A DNA stretch of 64,000 nt. Origin: CAYHCE01 sp964355015. Lineage in GTDB: Bacteria > Cyanobacteriota > Cyanobacteriia > PCC-6307 > Cyanobiaceae. Shown in pieces: positions 16,349-23,995 of the stretch. Position 1 is the first letter of the stretch; each line of letters starts with the position of its first letter. Below the pieces are notes generated by a model. The model saw only the letters and a list, made by a program, of their open reading frames with translations. It ran no database searches and was not told the DNA's origin. The stretch is from the NCBI GenBank assembly GCA_964355015.1, contig CAYHCE010000001.1, forward strand, positions 137,661-201,660, given 5' to 3'. The position numbers and the translations under genes are program-made.

Positions 16349-17530
16349 ATGACCCCCGATCAGCTGCGGGAACTGATGCCCGCCCTGGCCAACAAGACCT
16401 ACTTCAACTACGGCGGCCAGGGGCCTCTGCCCACGCCCGCGCTGAAGGCGATCACCGCCAGCTGGGGCCGCCTCCAGGAGCTGGGGCCCTTCACCCAGGC
16501 GGTCTGGCCCTGGCTGGAGCAGGAGGTGAGCGGCCTGCGGGGGGCGCTGGCGGCTCTCTGCGGTGTCGGTCCCCACCGGCTGGCGTTCACCGAGAACGTG
16601 ACGAGCGGCTGCGTGCTGCCGCTGTGGGGCCTGCCCTGGGAGCCCGGCGACGAGCTGCTGATCGGCGACTGCGAACATCCCGGCGTGATCGCCGCCTGCC
16701 GCGAACTGGCCCGCCGCGGCGGCCTCACCCTGGCGACGCTGCCCGTCCGGCAGCTGCGGGGCGAAACCGGTGCTGATTTCGCCACTGCCGACACCGCGGT
16801 CCTGGCAGCGCTGGAGGCGGCCCTCACCCCCCGCACCCGCCTGGTGGTGCTCTCCCATCTGCTCTGGAACACCGGCCTGGTGATGCCGATCGCGGCCGTG
16901 GCCACACGGCTGCAGGAGCATCCCCGCCATCCCTGGTTGCTCGTGGACGCGGCCCAGTCGGTGGGCAGCCTGCCGGTGGCCGCCGCCGCCGCCGCCGCCG
17001 ACATCTACGCCTTCACCGGCCACAAGTGGTGCTGCGGCCCCGAGGGGCTGGGGGGGGTGGCCCTGTCCGAGCGGATACTGACCGAGTCACAGCCCACGCT
17101 GGGAGGTTGGCGCAGCCTGGCCAGCGAGTCCGAGCGTGGCAGCGCCTGGCATACCGATGGCCGCCGTTTCGAGGTGGCCACCTCCTGCACCCCGCTCCTG
17201 GCTGGCCTGAACACCTCGCTGCAGCTGCTGGAGTCGCTGGGGAGCTCCGCCGATCGCCTGACGATGATTCAGGCACGCAGCGGCCAGCTCTGGCACGGAT
17301 TGCAGGCCATCGACGGGATCGCTCCCCTGCTGAGCGGGCCACCGCCTGCAGGCCTGATCAGCTTCACTGCCGCAGGACAGTCCCCCGCGTCGGTGGTGCA
17401 GACACTCGGGCAGCAAGGAATCTGGCTGCGCAGCCTCGACGACCCAGCCTGTCTGCGAGCGTGTACCCACGTCACCACCACCGCAGCAGAGGTGGACCGG
17501 CTGCTGGACACCCTGCGGAGCCTGGCCTGA
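16349..17530 (+). CDS. Class V (NifS/isopenicillin-epimerase-like) aminotransferase
   Basis: This 393-residue fold-type I PLP enzyme begins MTPDQLRELMPAL and reads NKTYFNYGGQGPLP, typical of cyanobacterial class V enzymes. The PLP lysine is in FTGHKWCCGPEGLGG, and the cofactor-binding Asp lies in LLVDAAQSVGSLP. The Cys after the lysine (HKWCC) is not at the sulfurtransferase loop position. It may be a cysteine desulfurase or lyase-like enzyme, but I cannot choose. It is divergent from the YqaE gene with about 157 bases between starts. Confidence 0.8.
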   Translation: MTPDQLRELMPALANKTYFNYGGQGPLPTPALKAITASWGRLQELGPFTQAVWPWLEQEVSGLRGALAALCGVGPHRLAFTENVTSGCVLPLWGLPWEPGDELLIGDCEHPGVIAACRELARRGGLTLATLPVRQLRGETGADFATADTAVLAALEAALTPRTRLVVLSHLLWNTGLVMPIAAVATRLQEHPRHPWLLVDAAQSVGSLPVAAAAAAADIYAFTGHKWCCGPEGLGGVALSERILTESQPTLGGWRSLASESERGSAWHTDGRRFEVATSCTPLLAGLNTSLQLLESLGSSADRLTMIQARSGQLWHGLQAIDGIAPLLSGPPPAGLISFTAAGQSPASVVQTLGQQGIWLRSLDDPACLRACTHVTTTAAEVDRLLDTLRSLA

Positions 17531-17639
17531 GCCGCTGCAGGCGGCAGACCAGAAAAGCCCCCTGGGCGAACCATGCAAAGGGTCACCGAGGGGCCTCTGC
17601 AGGCCAGCACAGATCTGCGGCGTGGGCGGGATGGTGGGA

Positions 17640-18383
17640 TCAGCCGACCGTGTCGGAAGCCATCAGGTTTCGGTGAACCCAGCCCGCCAGCAGGGCACCG
17701 GCGATCGGAGCCACCCAGAACAGCCACAGCTGAGCCATCGCATCGCCTCCCACCCAGGCCGCCACGGCGGTGCTGCGGGCGGGGTTCACGGAGGTGTTGG
17801 TGACGGGGATGCTGATCAGGTGGATCAGGGTGAGGGCCAGACCGATCGGCACCCCGGCGAAACCACCGGGGGCCAGTCGGTCAGTGGCGCCCATGATCAC
17901 CAGCAGGAAGATGAAGCTGAGAATCAGCTCGATCAGCAGGGCGGACCAGAAGCCATAGCCTCCAGGCGAGTGGGTCCCCCAGCCGTTGGTGGCCAGGGGG
18001 TTGCTGCCGGTGAGGGCGAAGCCATCCCTGCCGCTGGCGACGATCAGGATCACGCCGCCGGCGATGATGCCGCCGAGCACCTGGGCGACCACGTAGGGGA
18101 GCAGATGGGAGCCAGGGAACTTGCCCCCGGCCCAGAGCCCGAAGCTCACGGCGGGGTTGATGTGACATCCGGAGATGTGACCAAAGGTATAGACCATGGT
18201 CAACAGGGTCAGGCCGAAGGCCATGGAAACGCCCAGAAACCCCAGCCCCAGTGGATTGGCGGCGGGGCTGTCGTAGGGGAAAACAGCCGCCAGCACGGCG
18301 CTCCCACAGCCCCCCAGCACCAGCCAGAACGTGCCGACCAGTTCAGCGAGGAACTTCTTGGACAGTGGAACACCAGGGGCCAT
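17640..18383 (-). CDS. aqpZ: Aquaporin Z
   Basis: This 247-residue six-helix channel carries both NPA boxes: HINPAVSFGLW in loop B and SVNPARSTAVAAWVGG in loop E. It starts KKFLAELVGTFWLVLGGCGSAVLA. In the AqpZ/AQP fold the selectivity filter residues include the Arg after the second NPA, which is present. It passes water across the plasma membrane and is used in osmotic stress and daily volume changes in cyanobacteria. It is divergent from the exported protein at 18671 across a 287-base gap that contains a 19-base palindrome. Confidence 0.94.
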   Translation of the reverse strand: MAPGVPLSKKFLAELVGTFWLVLGGCGSAVLAAVFPYDSPAANPLGLGFLGVSMAFGLTLLTMVYTFGHISGCHINPAVSFGLWAGGKFPGSHLLPYVVAQVLGGIIAGGVILIVASGRDGFALTGSNPLATNGWGTHSPGGYGFWSALLIELILSFIFLLVIMGATDRLAPGGFAGVPIGLALTLIHLISIPVTNTSVNPARSTAVAAWVGGDAMAQLWLFWVAPIAGALLAGWVHRNLMASDTVG

Positions 18384-18670
18384 GCGGAGAAAGAACAGTT
18401 ATCCGTTCAGATCTTCCCATCGCCCAGGGGAGTCTGTCGAAACTCTGTGCGATGGGACGCACACTGCGTCCCTGCCAGCGAGTTGGCTGCCAGGCAGTGT
18501 TTCAAATGACTGCATCAGGTGCCCGGCCACCAGTTCTGGATAGGGTTTCTTCGTTGATTGCCGCCAGGCTGGAGCTTTCTGCGCACCGGGTCCTGCGCTC
18601 CACTGTTGATCGGCGGTCATTCCCTGACCCAGGGTTCCTGCCTTGAGCCGTCCTTTCGAAAGCACGAACG
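18384..18670. other. Divergent intergenic region, no gene seen
   Basis: This 287-base gap between aqpZ and the exported-protein gene contains no convincing frame on either strand. It has somewhat lower G+C than its surroundings (57% in 18481-18540 by my count). It must hold both promoters. The only clear structure is the palindrome at 18454-18472. Confidence 0.5.
18454..18472. promoter_or_regulatory. 19-base palindrome, possible operator
   Basis: GGGACGCA-CAC-TGCGTCCC is a perfect 8-base inverted repeat with a 3-base spacer, about 70 bases upstream of the aqpZ start. There is no T-tract after it on either strand, so it is not a terminator. The size and symmetry fit the site of a dimeric repressor. 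No known cyanobacterial consensus is matched. Confidence 0.35.
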
Positions 18671-19129
18671 ATGCCAGCGTCAAGGTTGACTGCTTCCTGT
18701 CCCCCTCTCTGCCGGCTCCTGATCCCCTCCGCGGTGATCGTCAGCCTCCTCGCCCCAGCCGGCCCTGGTCTGGCCCTGTCTCCCCAGGAGATGATCAATC
18801 AGGCCGAGGCTGCCTGCCTGGAAAGTGCCGGCAAGGAGGGCTGGCGTTCGGACCTGGCCAAGGTGATCTCGACCAAGGCCATCGACGCCGACAAGGTGGA
18901 AGTGGTCCTCGATCTCACCAAGGACGGCACCCACACCGCCCGGCTCACCTGCCCCTACAGCCTCAGCCAGGGGGTGGGCAAGTTCGGGGACAACTTCGCC
19001 AAGTCCATGGCCACCACGGTCAGCGCGGCCGATGAGTTGAACCGCACCCGGATCTGGTGGCTGCTGCTGCCGATCGGCCTGGCCGTGATCTCCTGGAGCG
19101 TCCTCCGCGGCCGTGACAGCGCCGTCTGA
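18671..19129 (+). CDS. Exported membrane-anchored protein of unknown function
   Basis: This 152-residue protein has a signal peptide (residues about 15-37, LLIPSAVIVSLLAPAGPG), a small domain with two Cys (AEAACLESAG and RLTCPYSLS) and a C-terminal transmembrane helix WWLLLPIGLAVISW. The domain would face the periplasm or lumen. I recognise no family beyond its cyanobacterial look. The stop lies 28 bases from the convergent murE stop. Confidence 0.65.
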   Translation: MPASRLTASCPPLCRLLIPSAVIVSLLAPAGPGLALSPQEMINQAEAACLESAGKEGWRSDLAKVISTKAIDADKVEVVLDLTKDGTHTARLTCPYSLSQGVGKFGDNFAKSMATTVSAADELNRTRIWWLLLPIGLAVISWSVLRGRDSAV

Positions 19130-19157
19130 GCCTGATCCCCTGCCAGTGGGCTGCCGC

Positions 19158-20666
19158 TCAGGAGCCCTTCCGGCGCAGGGCTCGCTCGGCCTCCTCCCGG
19201 TCGTCGAAGTGGATTCTGGTGGTGCCGAGGATCTGGTAGTCCTCGTGGCCCTTGCCCGCGATCAGCACCAGATCGTCAGCATCAGCCGCCTCGATGCTGA
19301 CGGCGATGGCCGTGGCCCTGTCACCCTCCACCACCAGATCTGTGCCGGCCGGAATGCCGGCCGCCACATCGTCGAGGATCCGCTGGGGGTCCTCGGTGCG
19401 GGGGTTGTCCGAGGTGATCACCACCCGGTCGGCCAGCCGGGCCGCGATCGCCGCCATCTGGGGCCGCTTGCCCCGATCCCGGTCGCCGCCGCAGCCGAAC
19501 ACGCAGATCAAACGGCCGGCGCAGAAGGGACGGCAGGCGGCCAGGGCGTTCTCGAGGCCGTCGGGGGTGTGAGCATAGTCGACCACGACCGCCGGCAACG
19601 GCCCGGCAGCGGTCATGGCCAGCACCACCCGCTCCATCCGCCCCGGTACGCCGCCGAAGGTGGAGACTGCCTCCAGCAACTGGGGCAGAGCCAGTCCCTG
19701 CTGCTGCAGCACCCCCACCGCTTGCAACAGGTTCATCAGATTGAAGCGCCCCACCAGGGGCGATCGGAAGGAACCGCTGCCCAGGGGCGTGCACAGGGTG
19801 CCGCTCACACCATCGGCGCCGAATGACAGATCCTCCATCCGCAGCTCAGCGGTGGCGGAGTCCAGGGAGCTGCGCCAGAGACGCTCGCCGAGGTGCCCGG
19901 CCAGCTGTTCCGCCAACTGGCGCCCCCAGGGGTCGTCGATGTTCACCACCGCCGTTCCCTCCAGCAGCGGCGTGCTGAACAGCCGGGCTTTGGCCTCGAA
20001 ATAGGCCTGCATCGAGGGGTGGTAATCGAGGTGGTCCTGGGTGAGGTTGGTGAACACGGCAGCGGCGAAGCGGCACCCCGCCACCCGCCCCTGGTCGAGG
20101 GCATGGGAGCTCACCTCCATGGCCGCCAGCTCACTGCCGGCGTCGGCCGCCGCGGCCAGCTGGGCCTGCAGCAGATCGGCGAAGGCGGTGGTGTGGGTCG
20201 CCGTGGCGTGATGGCCCGGCCAGCGGTTGACGAGGGTGCCGAACAGGGCCGCGGGCCGCCCGCAGGAGGCCGCCAGGTGTTCGATCAGATGGGTGGTGGT
20301 GGTCTTGCCGTTCGTACCCGTCACGCCGATCAGGGCCAGTCGGTGGCTGGGCTCACGCCAGAACGCGGCCGCCAGCTGGCCCGCCCAGGCCGCCAGGGGC
20401 TCCTCGACCACCAGCACGGGATCACCCGCTCCCGGCGGTCGCGCCGCCGCGGCCTCCGGAGTGATCACGGCGGCCACTGCCCCGGCCGCGACGGCCGCGG
20501 GCCAGAACAGCCCACCGTCCACGTTGTGGCCCGGCAGTCCGATGAACAGGACGCCGCTGCCGATCCGGCGGGAATCACAGCTGATCCCGGTGACCTCGCC
20601 ATCGGCCAGGACGGTCGGAATCTCCGCTCCGATCTGACGCAGGAGGGAATGGAGCAGGTGGGGCAT
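19158..20666 (-). CDS. murE: UDP-N-acetylmuramoyl-L-alanyl-D-glutamate--2,6-diaminopimelate ligase
   Basis: This 502-residue Mur ligase adds meso-diaminopimelate to the peptidoglycan precursor. The ATP loop is GVTGTNGKTTTTHL, the middle domain carries FTNLTQDHLDYHPSMQAYF, and the C-terminal substrate motif is SDNPRTEDP, whose DNPR marks meso-Dap rather than Lys specificity. The ATG at 20666 (MPHLLHSLLRQIG) is the family N-terminus. The upstream extension to 20969 lacks homology and overlaps the glutaredoxin-like gene. Confidence 0.95.
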   Translation of the reverse strand: MPHLLHSLLRQIGAEIPTVLADGEVTGISCDSRRIGSGVLFIGLPGHNVDGGLFWPAAVAAGAVAAVITPEAAAARPPGAGDPVLVVEEPLAAWAGQLAAAFWREPSHRLALIGVTGTNGKTTTTHLIEHLAASCGRPAALFGTLVNRWPGHHATATHTTAFADLLQAQLAAAADAGSELAAMEVSSHALDQGRVAGCRFAAAVFTNLTQDHLDYHPSMQAYFEAKARLFSTPLLEGTAVVNIDDPWGRQLAEQLAGHLGERLWRSSLDSATAELRMEDLSFGADGVSGTLCTPLGSGSFRSPLVGRFNLMNLLQAVGVLQQQGLALPQLLEAVSTFGGVPGRMERVVLAMTAAGPLPAVVVDYAHTPDGLENALAACRPFCAGRLICVFGCGGDRDRGKRPQMAAIAARLADRVVITSDNPRTEDPQRILDDVAAGIPAGTDLVVEGDRATAIAVSIEAADADDLVLIAGKGHEDYQILGTTRIHFDDREEAERALRRKGS

Positions 20667-20731
20667 GACGGGGGGCGGGCTGGGGCGGCTTTCGGGCCGT
20701 TTTAAGCGGTCGGCCCTGGTCCTGGCGTTGC

Positions 20732-21019
20732 TCAGGGGCAGTTGGGTGGCAGGGCCTCGAGGCTGGTCTGCAGCCACCTCCCCAGCCGTTCGCCAGCCAG
20801 CCGGGGTGAGACCCGGGGGAGGTCCTGCAGCGCCCCTTGCCGGTTCACGGCCAGCACCGGCACCTCCAGGCCGTAGCGGGCCTGCAGGCGGGGGTCGCCA
20901 TCCACATCCACCACGGTCAGCTCCGGAGCGGGCCGGAGGGCGCCGAGCCGTTCGGCAAGGCCCTGGCACAGGCAGCAGTGGGCCCGGCTGTAGAGGATCA
21001 GGGGAGGCCAGCTCTGCAT
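20732..21019 (-). CDS. Glutaredoxin-like protein (DUF836 type)
   Basis: This 95-residue protein has a thioredoxin fold: ILYSRAHCCLCQGLAERL with a CxxC-type site (CCLC), then ELTVVDVDGDPRLQARYG and VPVLAVNRQG with the cis-Pro. It resembles the glutaredoxin-family/DUF836 proteins often found near murE in picocyanobacteria. It may reduce disulfides or bind glutathione; the partner is unknown. It lies 3 bases downstream of yidD and 65 bases before murE. Confidence 0.75.
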   Translation of the reverse strand: MQSWPPLILYSRAHCCLCQGLAERLGALRPAPELTVVDVDGDPRLQARYGLEVPVLAVNRQGALQDLPRVSPRLAGERLGRWLQTSLEALPPNCP

Positions 21020-21022
21020 GGC

Positions 21023-21289
21023 TTACTCCGGCACCGGGTCGCAGCCGCAGGGGGTGAAGGGATGGCAGCGCAGCAGACGACGCAGGGTGAGCCAGCTACC
21101 GCGCCAGGGGCCGTGACGCTCGATCGCCTCGATTCCGTAGGCGCTGCAGGAGGGGATGAATCGGCAGCGTGGACCCAGCAGGGGCGAGATCCAGCGGCGA
21201 TAGCCGCCGATCCACGCCAGCAGCAGGGTCTTCAGCAGCTCCGAAAGGGCAGAAGGGCCAACCGATAGGATCGACCGTTGGTGCGGCAC
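21023..21289 (-). CDS. yidD: Membrane protein insertion efficiency factor YidD
   Basis: This protein of 88 residues or fewer has the YidD core: IGGYRRWISPLLGPRCRF, IPSCSAYGIEAIERHG and RRLLRCHPFTPCGCDPVPE. The conserved Cys cluster (PRC, PSC, LRC, PCGC) is complete. It is thought to help YidC-dependent insertion. The start is uncertain. There is no in-frame ATG near the usual N-terminus; GTG at 21289 and GTG at 21337 are the candidates, and the true start could be a rarer codon closer to LSELLKTLLL. Confidence 0.85.
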   Translation of the reverse strand: MPHQRSILSVGPSALSELLKTLLLAWIGGYRRWISPLLGPRCRFIPSCSAYGIEAIERHGPWRGSWLTLRRLLRCHPFTPCGCDPVPE

Positions 21290-21367
21290 AGCCGGTCGCA
21301 GGCAGGGATTCCTCCCATCCTGCTCCTTGCCGGTCACACCTGACTTCTGCCCTTCATTGATTCATCC

Positions 21368-21976
21368 ATGTCTCGCTACCGCGGTCCTCGCCTGAGGGTG
21401 ACGCGGCGCTTGGGGGACCTTCCCGGTCTCACCCGTAAGTCCGCCAAGCGGGCTTATCCCCCCGGTCAGCACGGCCAAGCCCGTCGCAAGCGCTCCGAAT
21501 ACGCCATCCGCCTCGAAGAAAAGCAGAAGCTTCGCTTCAATTACGGGATCTCCGAGCGCCAGTTGGTGCGCTACGTCAAGAAAGCTCGCGCCCAGGAGGG
21601 TTCCACGGGAACCAACCTGCTGAAGCTGCTGGAGAACCGTCTCGACAACATCTGTTTCCGTCTCGGCTTCGGCCCCACGATCCCTGGCTCCCGCCAGCTC
21701 GTGAACCACGGCCACATCACCGTGAACGGCCGTGTGGTGGATATCCCCAGCTACCAGTGCAGGGCCGGTGATGTGATCACCGTCCGGGAACGCAAGGCCA
21801 GCAAGCAGCTGGCCGAAGGCAACCTGGAGTTTCCCGGTCTGGCCAACATCCCGCCCAACCTCGAACTCGACAAGAACAAGCTCACCGCCAAGGTGAACGG
21901 CAGGATCGAGCGGGAGTGGGTCGCACTCGAGATCAACGAACTGCTGGTGGTGGAGTTCTACAGCCGCAAGGTCTGA
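21368..21976 (+). CDS. rpsD: 30S ribosomal protein S4
   Basis: This 202-residue protein starts MSRYRGPRLRVTRRLGDLPG and carries the S4 RNA-binding domain NRLDNICFRLGF, RQLVNHGHITVNG. It is an early assembly protein of the small subunit. It stands alone rather than in the alpha operon, as in other cyanobacteria. A strong factor-independent terminator follows 56 bases downstream. Confidence 0.97.
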   Translation: MSRYRGPRLRVTRRLGDLPGLTRKSAKRAYPPGQHGQARRKRSEYAIRLEEKQKLRFNYGISERQLVRYVKKARAQEGSTGTNLLKLLENRLDNICFRLGFGPTIPGSRQLVNHGHITVNGRVVDIPSYQCRAGDVITVRERKASKQLAEGNLEFPGLANIPPNLELDKNKLTAKVNGRIEREWVALEINELLVVEFYSRKV

Positions 21977-22032
21977 GCGTTTTCCCTGATCCGGAGGTTG
22001 CTCGGATCAGCTCAGTTTCATGCCATCCTCCA

Positions 22033-22058
22033 ACCCCCCGTCACGGGGGGTCTTTTTT
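22033..22058 (+). terminator. Factor-independent terminator of rpsD
   Basis: ACCCCCCG-TCA-CGGGGGGT is a perfect 8-bp stem with a 3-base loop, directly followed by CTTTTTT. It lies 57 bases after the rpsD stop. It is one of the two cleanest terminators in the window. Confidence 0.9.
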
Positions 22059-22096
22059 GGCAAGCAGGATCGGCTCCATCCCCTCAACGCCCCCGC

Positions 22097-22980
22097 TCAG
22101 CCCAACCGCAACAACCGCTGCGCATTGGCAACACACACCTGGATCCTCTGGTCATCAGGTAAATCGGCATTCTCAATCCAGTTCGCAGCAACCTGAATGT
22201 CTTCGTAGGGATAACCCGTTGAGAACATCACAGCTTAATCACCCATGGTTGCCAGGGCGCAGCGCAGGGGCGCGTCAGCACAGACTCCTGAAGTTGTCAC
22301 CATCATATGGTTTCGCAGGGTCTCTGCTGGAGGACGGCTGAGGCCCCTGCCGACTGTGGTCACAGCAGCGCGACTGTCCAATCGCCAGAGCATGTAAGGC
22401 AAGGTTTCTCCCATGTGTCCCAAGATCAGCCGTGCGTTGTGATGGCGGTCGAAGACACCACCGAAAACGAGTCGGAGCACATGGGTGGCGGTGTCACAGG
22501 TCCAGCTCCAGACCGGCCCCTCCAGCTCTGGATGCCCCCGGAAGGCCTGGGGTCCATCCAGGTAGGCGCCGTTGGTACTCCCATTGACTAGGGCCCCAAC
22601 AAAACCCAACTCCTGAATACAGCGCTTGAGTTCATCGCAAGCACTGTCCACATCCTGCAGCGCAAGACAGGCAAATCCTCGAAAACGCTTTGGGGCAGTC
22701 TCAATGCGTTGATGAAGAACATCATTGGCCTCATGGGCCAGCTCAGTCGCAAGTGCTGAGTCCCTGATGGATTGCACAACGGGTGCTGTCTGGGAAAGAA
22801 TGGCGATCGAGATCCCGGCCTGGTCCATCGCTCTCAGCCGCTGGTCCTGGAACTCCGGCAGGGCGACCTCAACGGCCCGAAGCACCTCTGGATCGAAAAA
22901 TGCCACGTCCTTGATCGAAGGCTGAAGCTTGGGGCACTGAAGTTCTCCTCGAGGGCAATCTTGTTGGTGATCTTCTGCAA
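22097..22980 (-). pseudogene. Decayed amidohydrolase / decarboxylase (PF04909-like)
   Basis: The minus strand holds a recognisable relic of the ACMSD/2,6-dihydroxybenzoate decarboxylase group. Lesions, from the start: (1) the N-terminal motif KITNKIALEENFSAP is in one frame from a TTG at 22980, while DVAFFDPEVLRAVE and the rest is in another, so a frameshift lies near 22930. (2) The expected metal-site EEH is EEN. (3) Between GAYLDGPQ and GHPELEGPVWSW about 30 residues usual in the family, including its YLHP histidine, are missing. (4) A TAA at 22235-22237 interrupts the frame, yet homology resumes at once (AVMFSTGYPYED) and runs to a TGA at 22097. (5) The catalytic Asp of the usual FSxDYPYE is Gly. 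The stretch is clearly less G+C-rich than its neighbours (63 of 120 bases at 22681-22800). Confidence 0.85.
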
Positions 22981-23060
22981 TGGAGAACCTCTGCATCCAA
23001 GGTCATTCAGCCAGGAAACCGCACGGAGTATTGTTCCCTCGTGATCCGGACGAAGGTTCC

Positions 23061-23945
23061 TCAACCACTGATCAAGCGCTCCAGGGCGCTGGTCACATCC
23101 GGCTGGCGCATCAGCGCCTCGCCCACCAGCACCGCATCGGCCCCGGCGCCCACCATGCGGTCGAGGTCGTTGCGGTTGAACAGGCCCGACTCACTCACCA
23201 GCAGGGCGCCCTTGCGGCGCACCAGATCGCCATGGCTGGCCATCAGCCGCTCGGTTGTGGCCAGGTCCGTGGCGAAGGTGGTCAGGTCGCGGTTGTTGAT
23301 GCCGATCAGGGCCACCCCATCGAGCGCCAGTATCCGTTCCAGCTCCTGGCTGTCGTGCACCTCCACCAGCACCGCCAGCCCGAGGCTGGCCGCCACCTTG
23401 AGCAGATACACCAGGTCCTGGTCGGTCAGGATCGCCGCGATCAGCAGGGCTGCGTCGGCCCCGGCGGCCCGGGCCTGGTACAGCTGGTAAGGGGAGAGGA
23501 TGAAGTCCTTGCAGAGCAGGGGCAGGGCCACCGCCTGGCGCACCTCCACCAGCACCTCGAAGCCCCCCTGGAAGAAGGCACGGTCGGTGAGCACCGAGAG
23601 GCAGCTCGCCCCACCGGCGGCATAGCCCAGGGCCAGCTCCACCGGATCGAAATCCTCCCGGATCACCCCGCGGCTCGGGCTGGCTTTCTTGATCTCGGCG
23701 ATCACCGCCGGCTTGCGGCAACTGGCCTTGAGCGCTGCGATGAAATCCCGCGGCGCCGGCAGCTTCGCCACCTGCTCCTTGAGCTGCTGCAGCGTCACCC
23801 GTTCCTTGGCTGCGGTGATCTCCCTGTCCTTCTCCCAGACGATCGTCTCGAGGATGTGGCGGGGCTCCGCTTCGGCATGGGGGATGCCGTACTGGAGGTG
23901 GGCCACCTTGACGGGGGGGTTGGGCGGACGGCGGCGAATCTCCAT
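23061..23945 (-). CDS. trpC: Indole-3-glycerol phosphate synthase
   Basis: This 294-residue TIM barrel shows AEIKKASPSRGVI (catalytic Lys), LCKDFILSPYQ, LVEVHDSQEL, IGINNRDLTTF and SESGLFNRND. It makes indole-3-glycerol phosphate in tryptophan synthesis. The N-terminal 55 residues are the cyanobacterial extension. It is followed on the minus strand by the decayed amidohydrolase. The gap of 50 bases to lpdA suggests the two may share a transcript, although they belong to different pathways. Confidence 0.95.
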   Translation of the reverse strand: MEIRRRPPNPPVKVAHLQYGIPHAEAEPRHILETIVWEKDREITAAKERVTLQQLKEQVAKLPAPRDFIAALKASCRKPAVIAEIKKASPSRGVIREDFDPVELALGYAAGGASCLSVLTDRAFFQGGFEVLVEVRQAVALPLLCKDFILSPYQLYQARAAGADAALLIAAILTDQDLVYLLKVAASLGLAVLVEVHDSQELERILALDGVALIGINNRDLTTFATDLATTERLMASHGDLVRRKGALLVSESGLFNRNDLDRMVGAGADAVLVGEALMRQPDVTSALERLISG

Positions 23946-23995
23946 CGGCGGAGGGCGACTGGCTGGATCGTAGGAATCGATGGGCAGCTGGGGCC

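Noticed and set aside
15989..17023. N-terminal extension of the DxDGDG exported protein
   Set aside because: It overlaps the class V aminotransferase and YqaE-like genes; a GTGA overlap and signal peptide at 15988 give a better start.
17531..17640. Possible terminator for aqpZ (AGGCCCCT ... AGGGGGCTTTT on the minus strand)
   Set aside because: The stem is short and imperfect with a loop of about 25 bases, so it is too weak to call.
22834..23064. Separate small gene upstream of the amidohydrolase relic
   Set aside because: Its KIALEENFSAP segment is the displaced N-terminal frame of the relic, not an independent gene.
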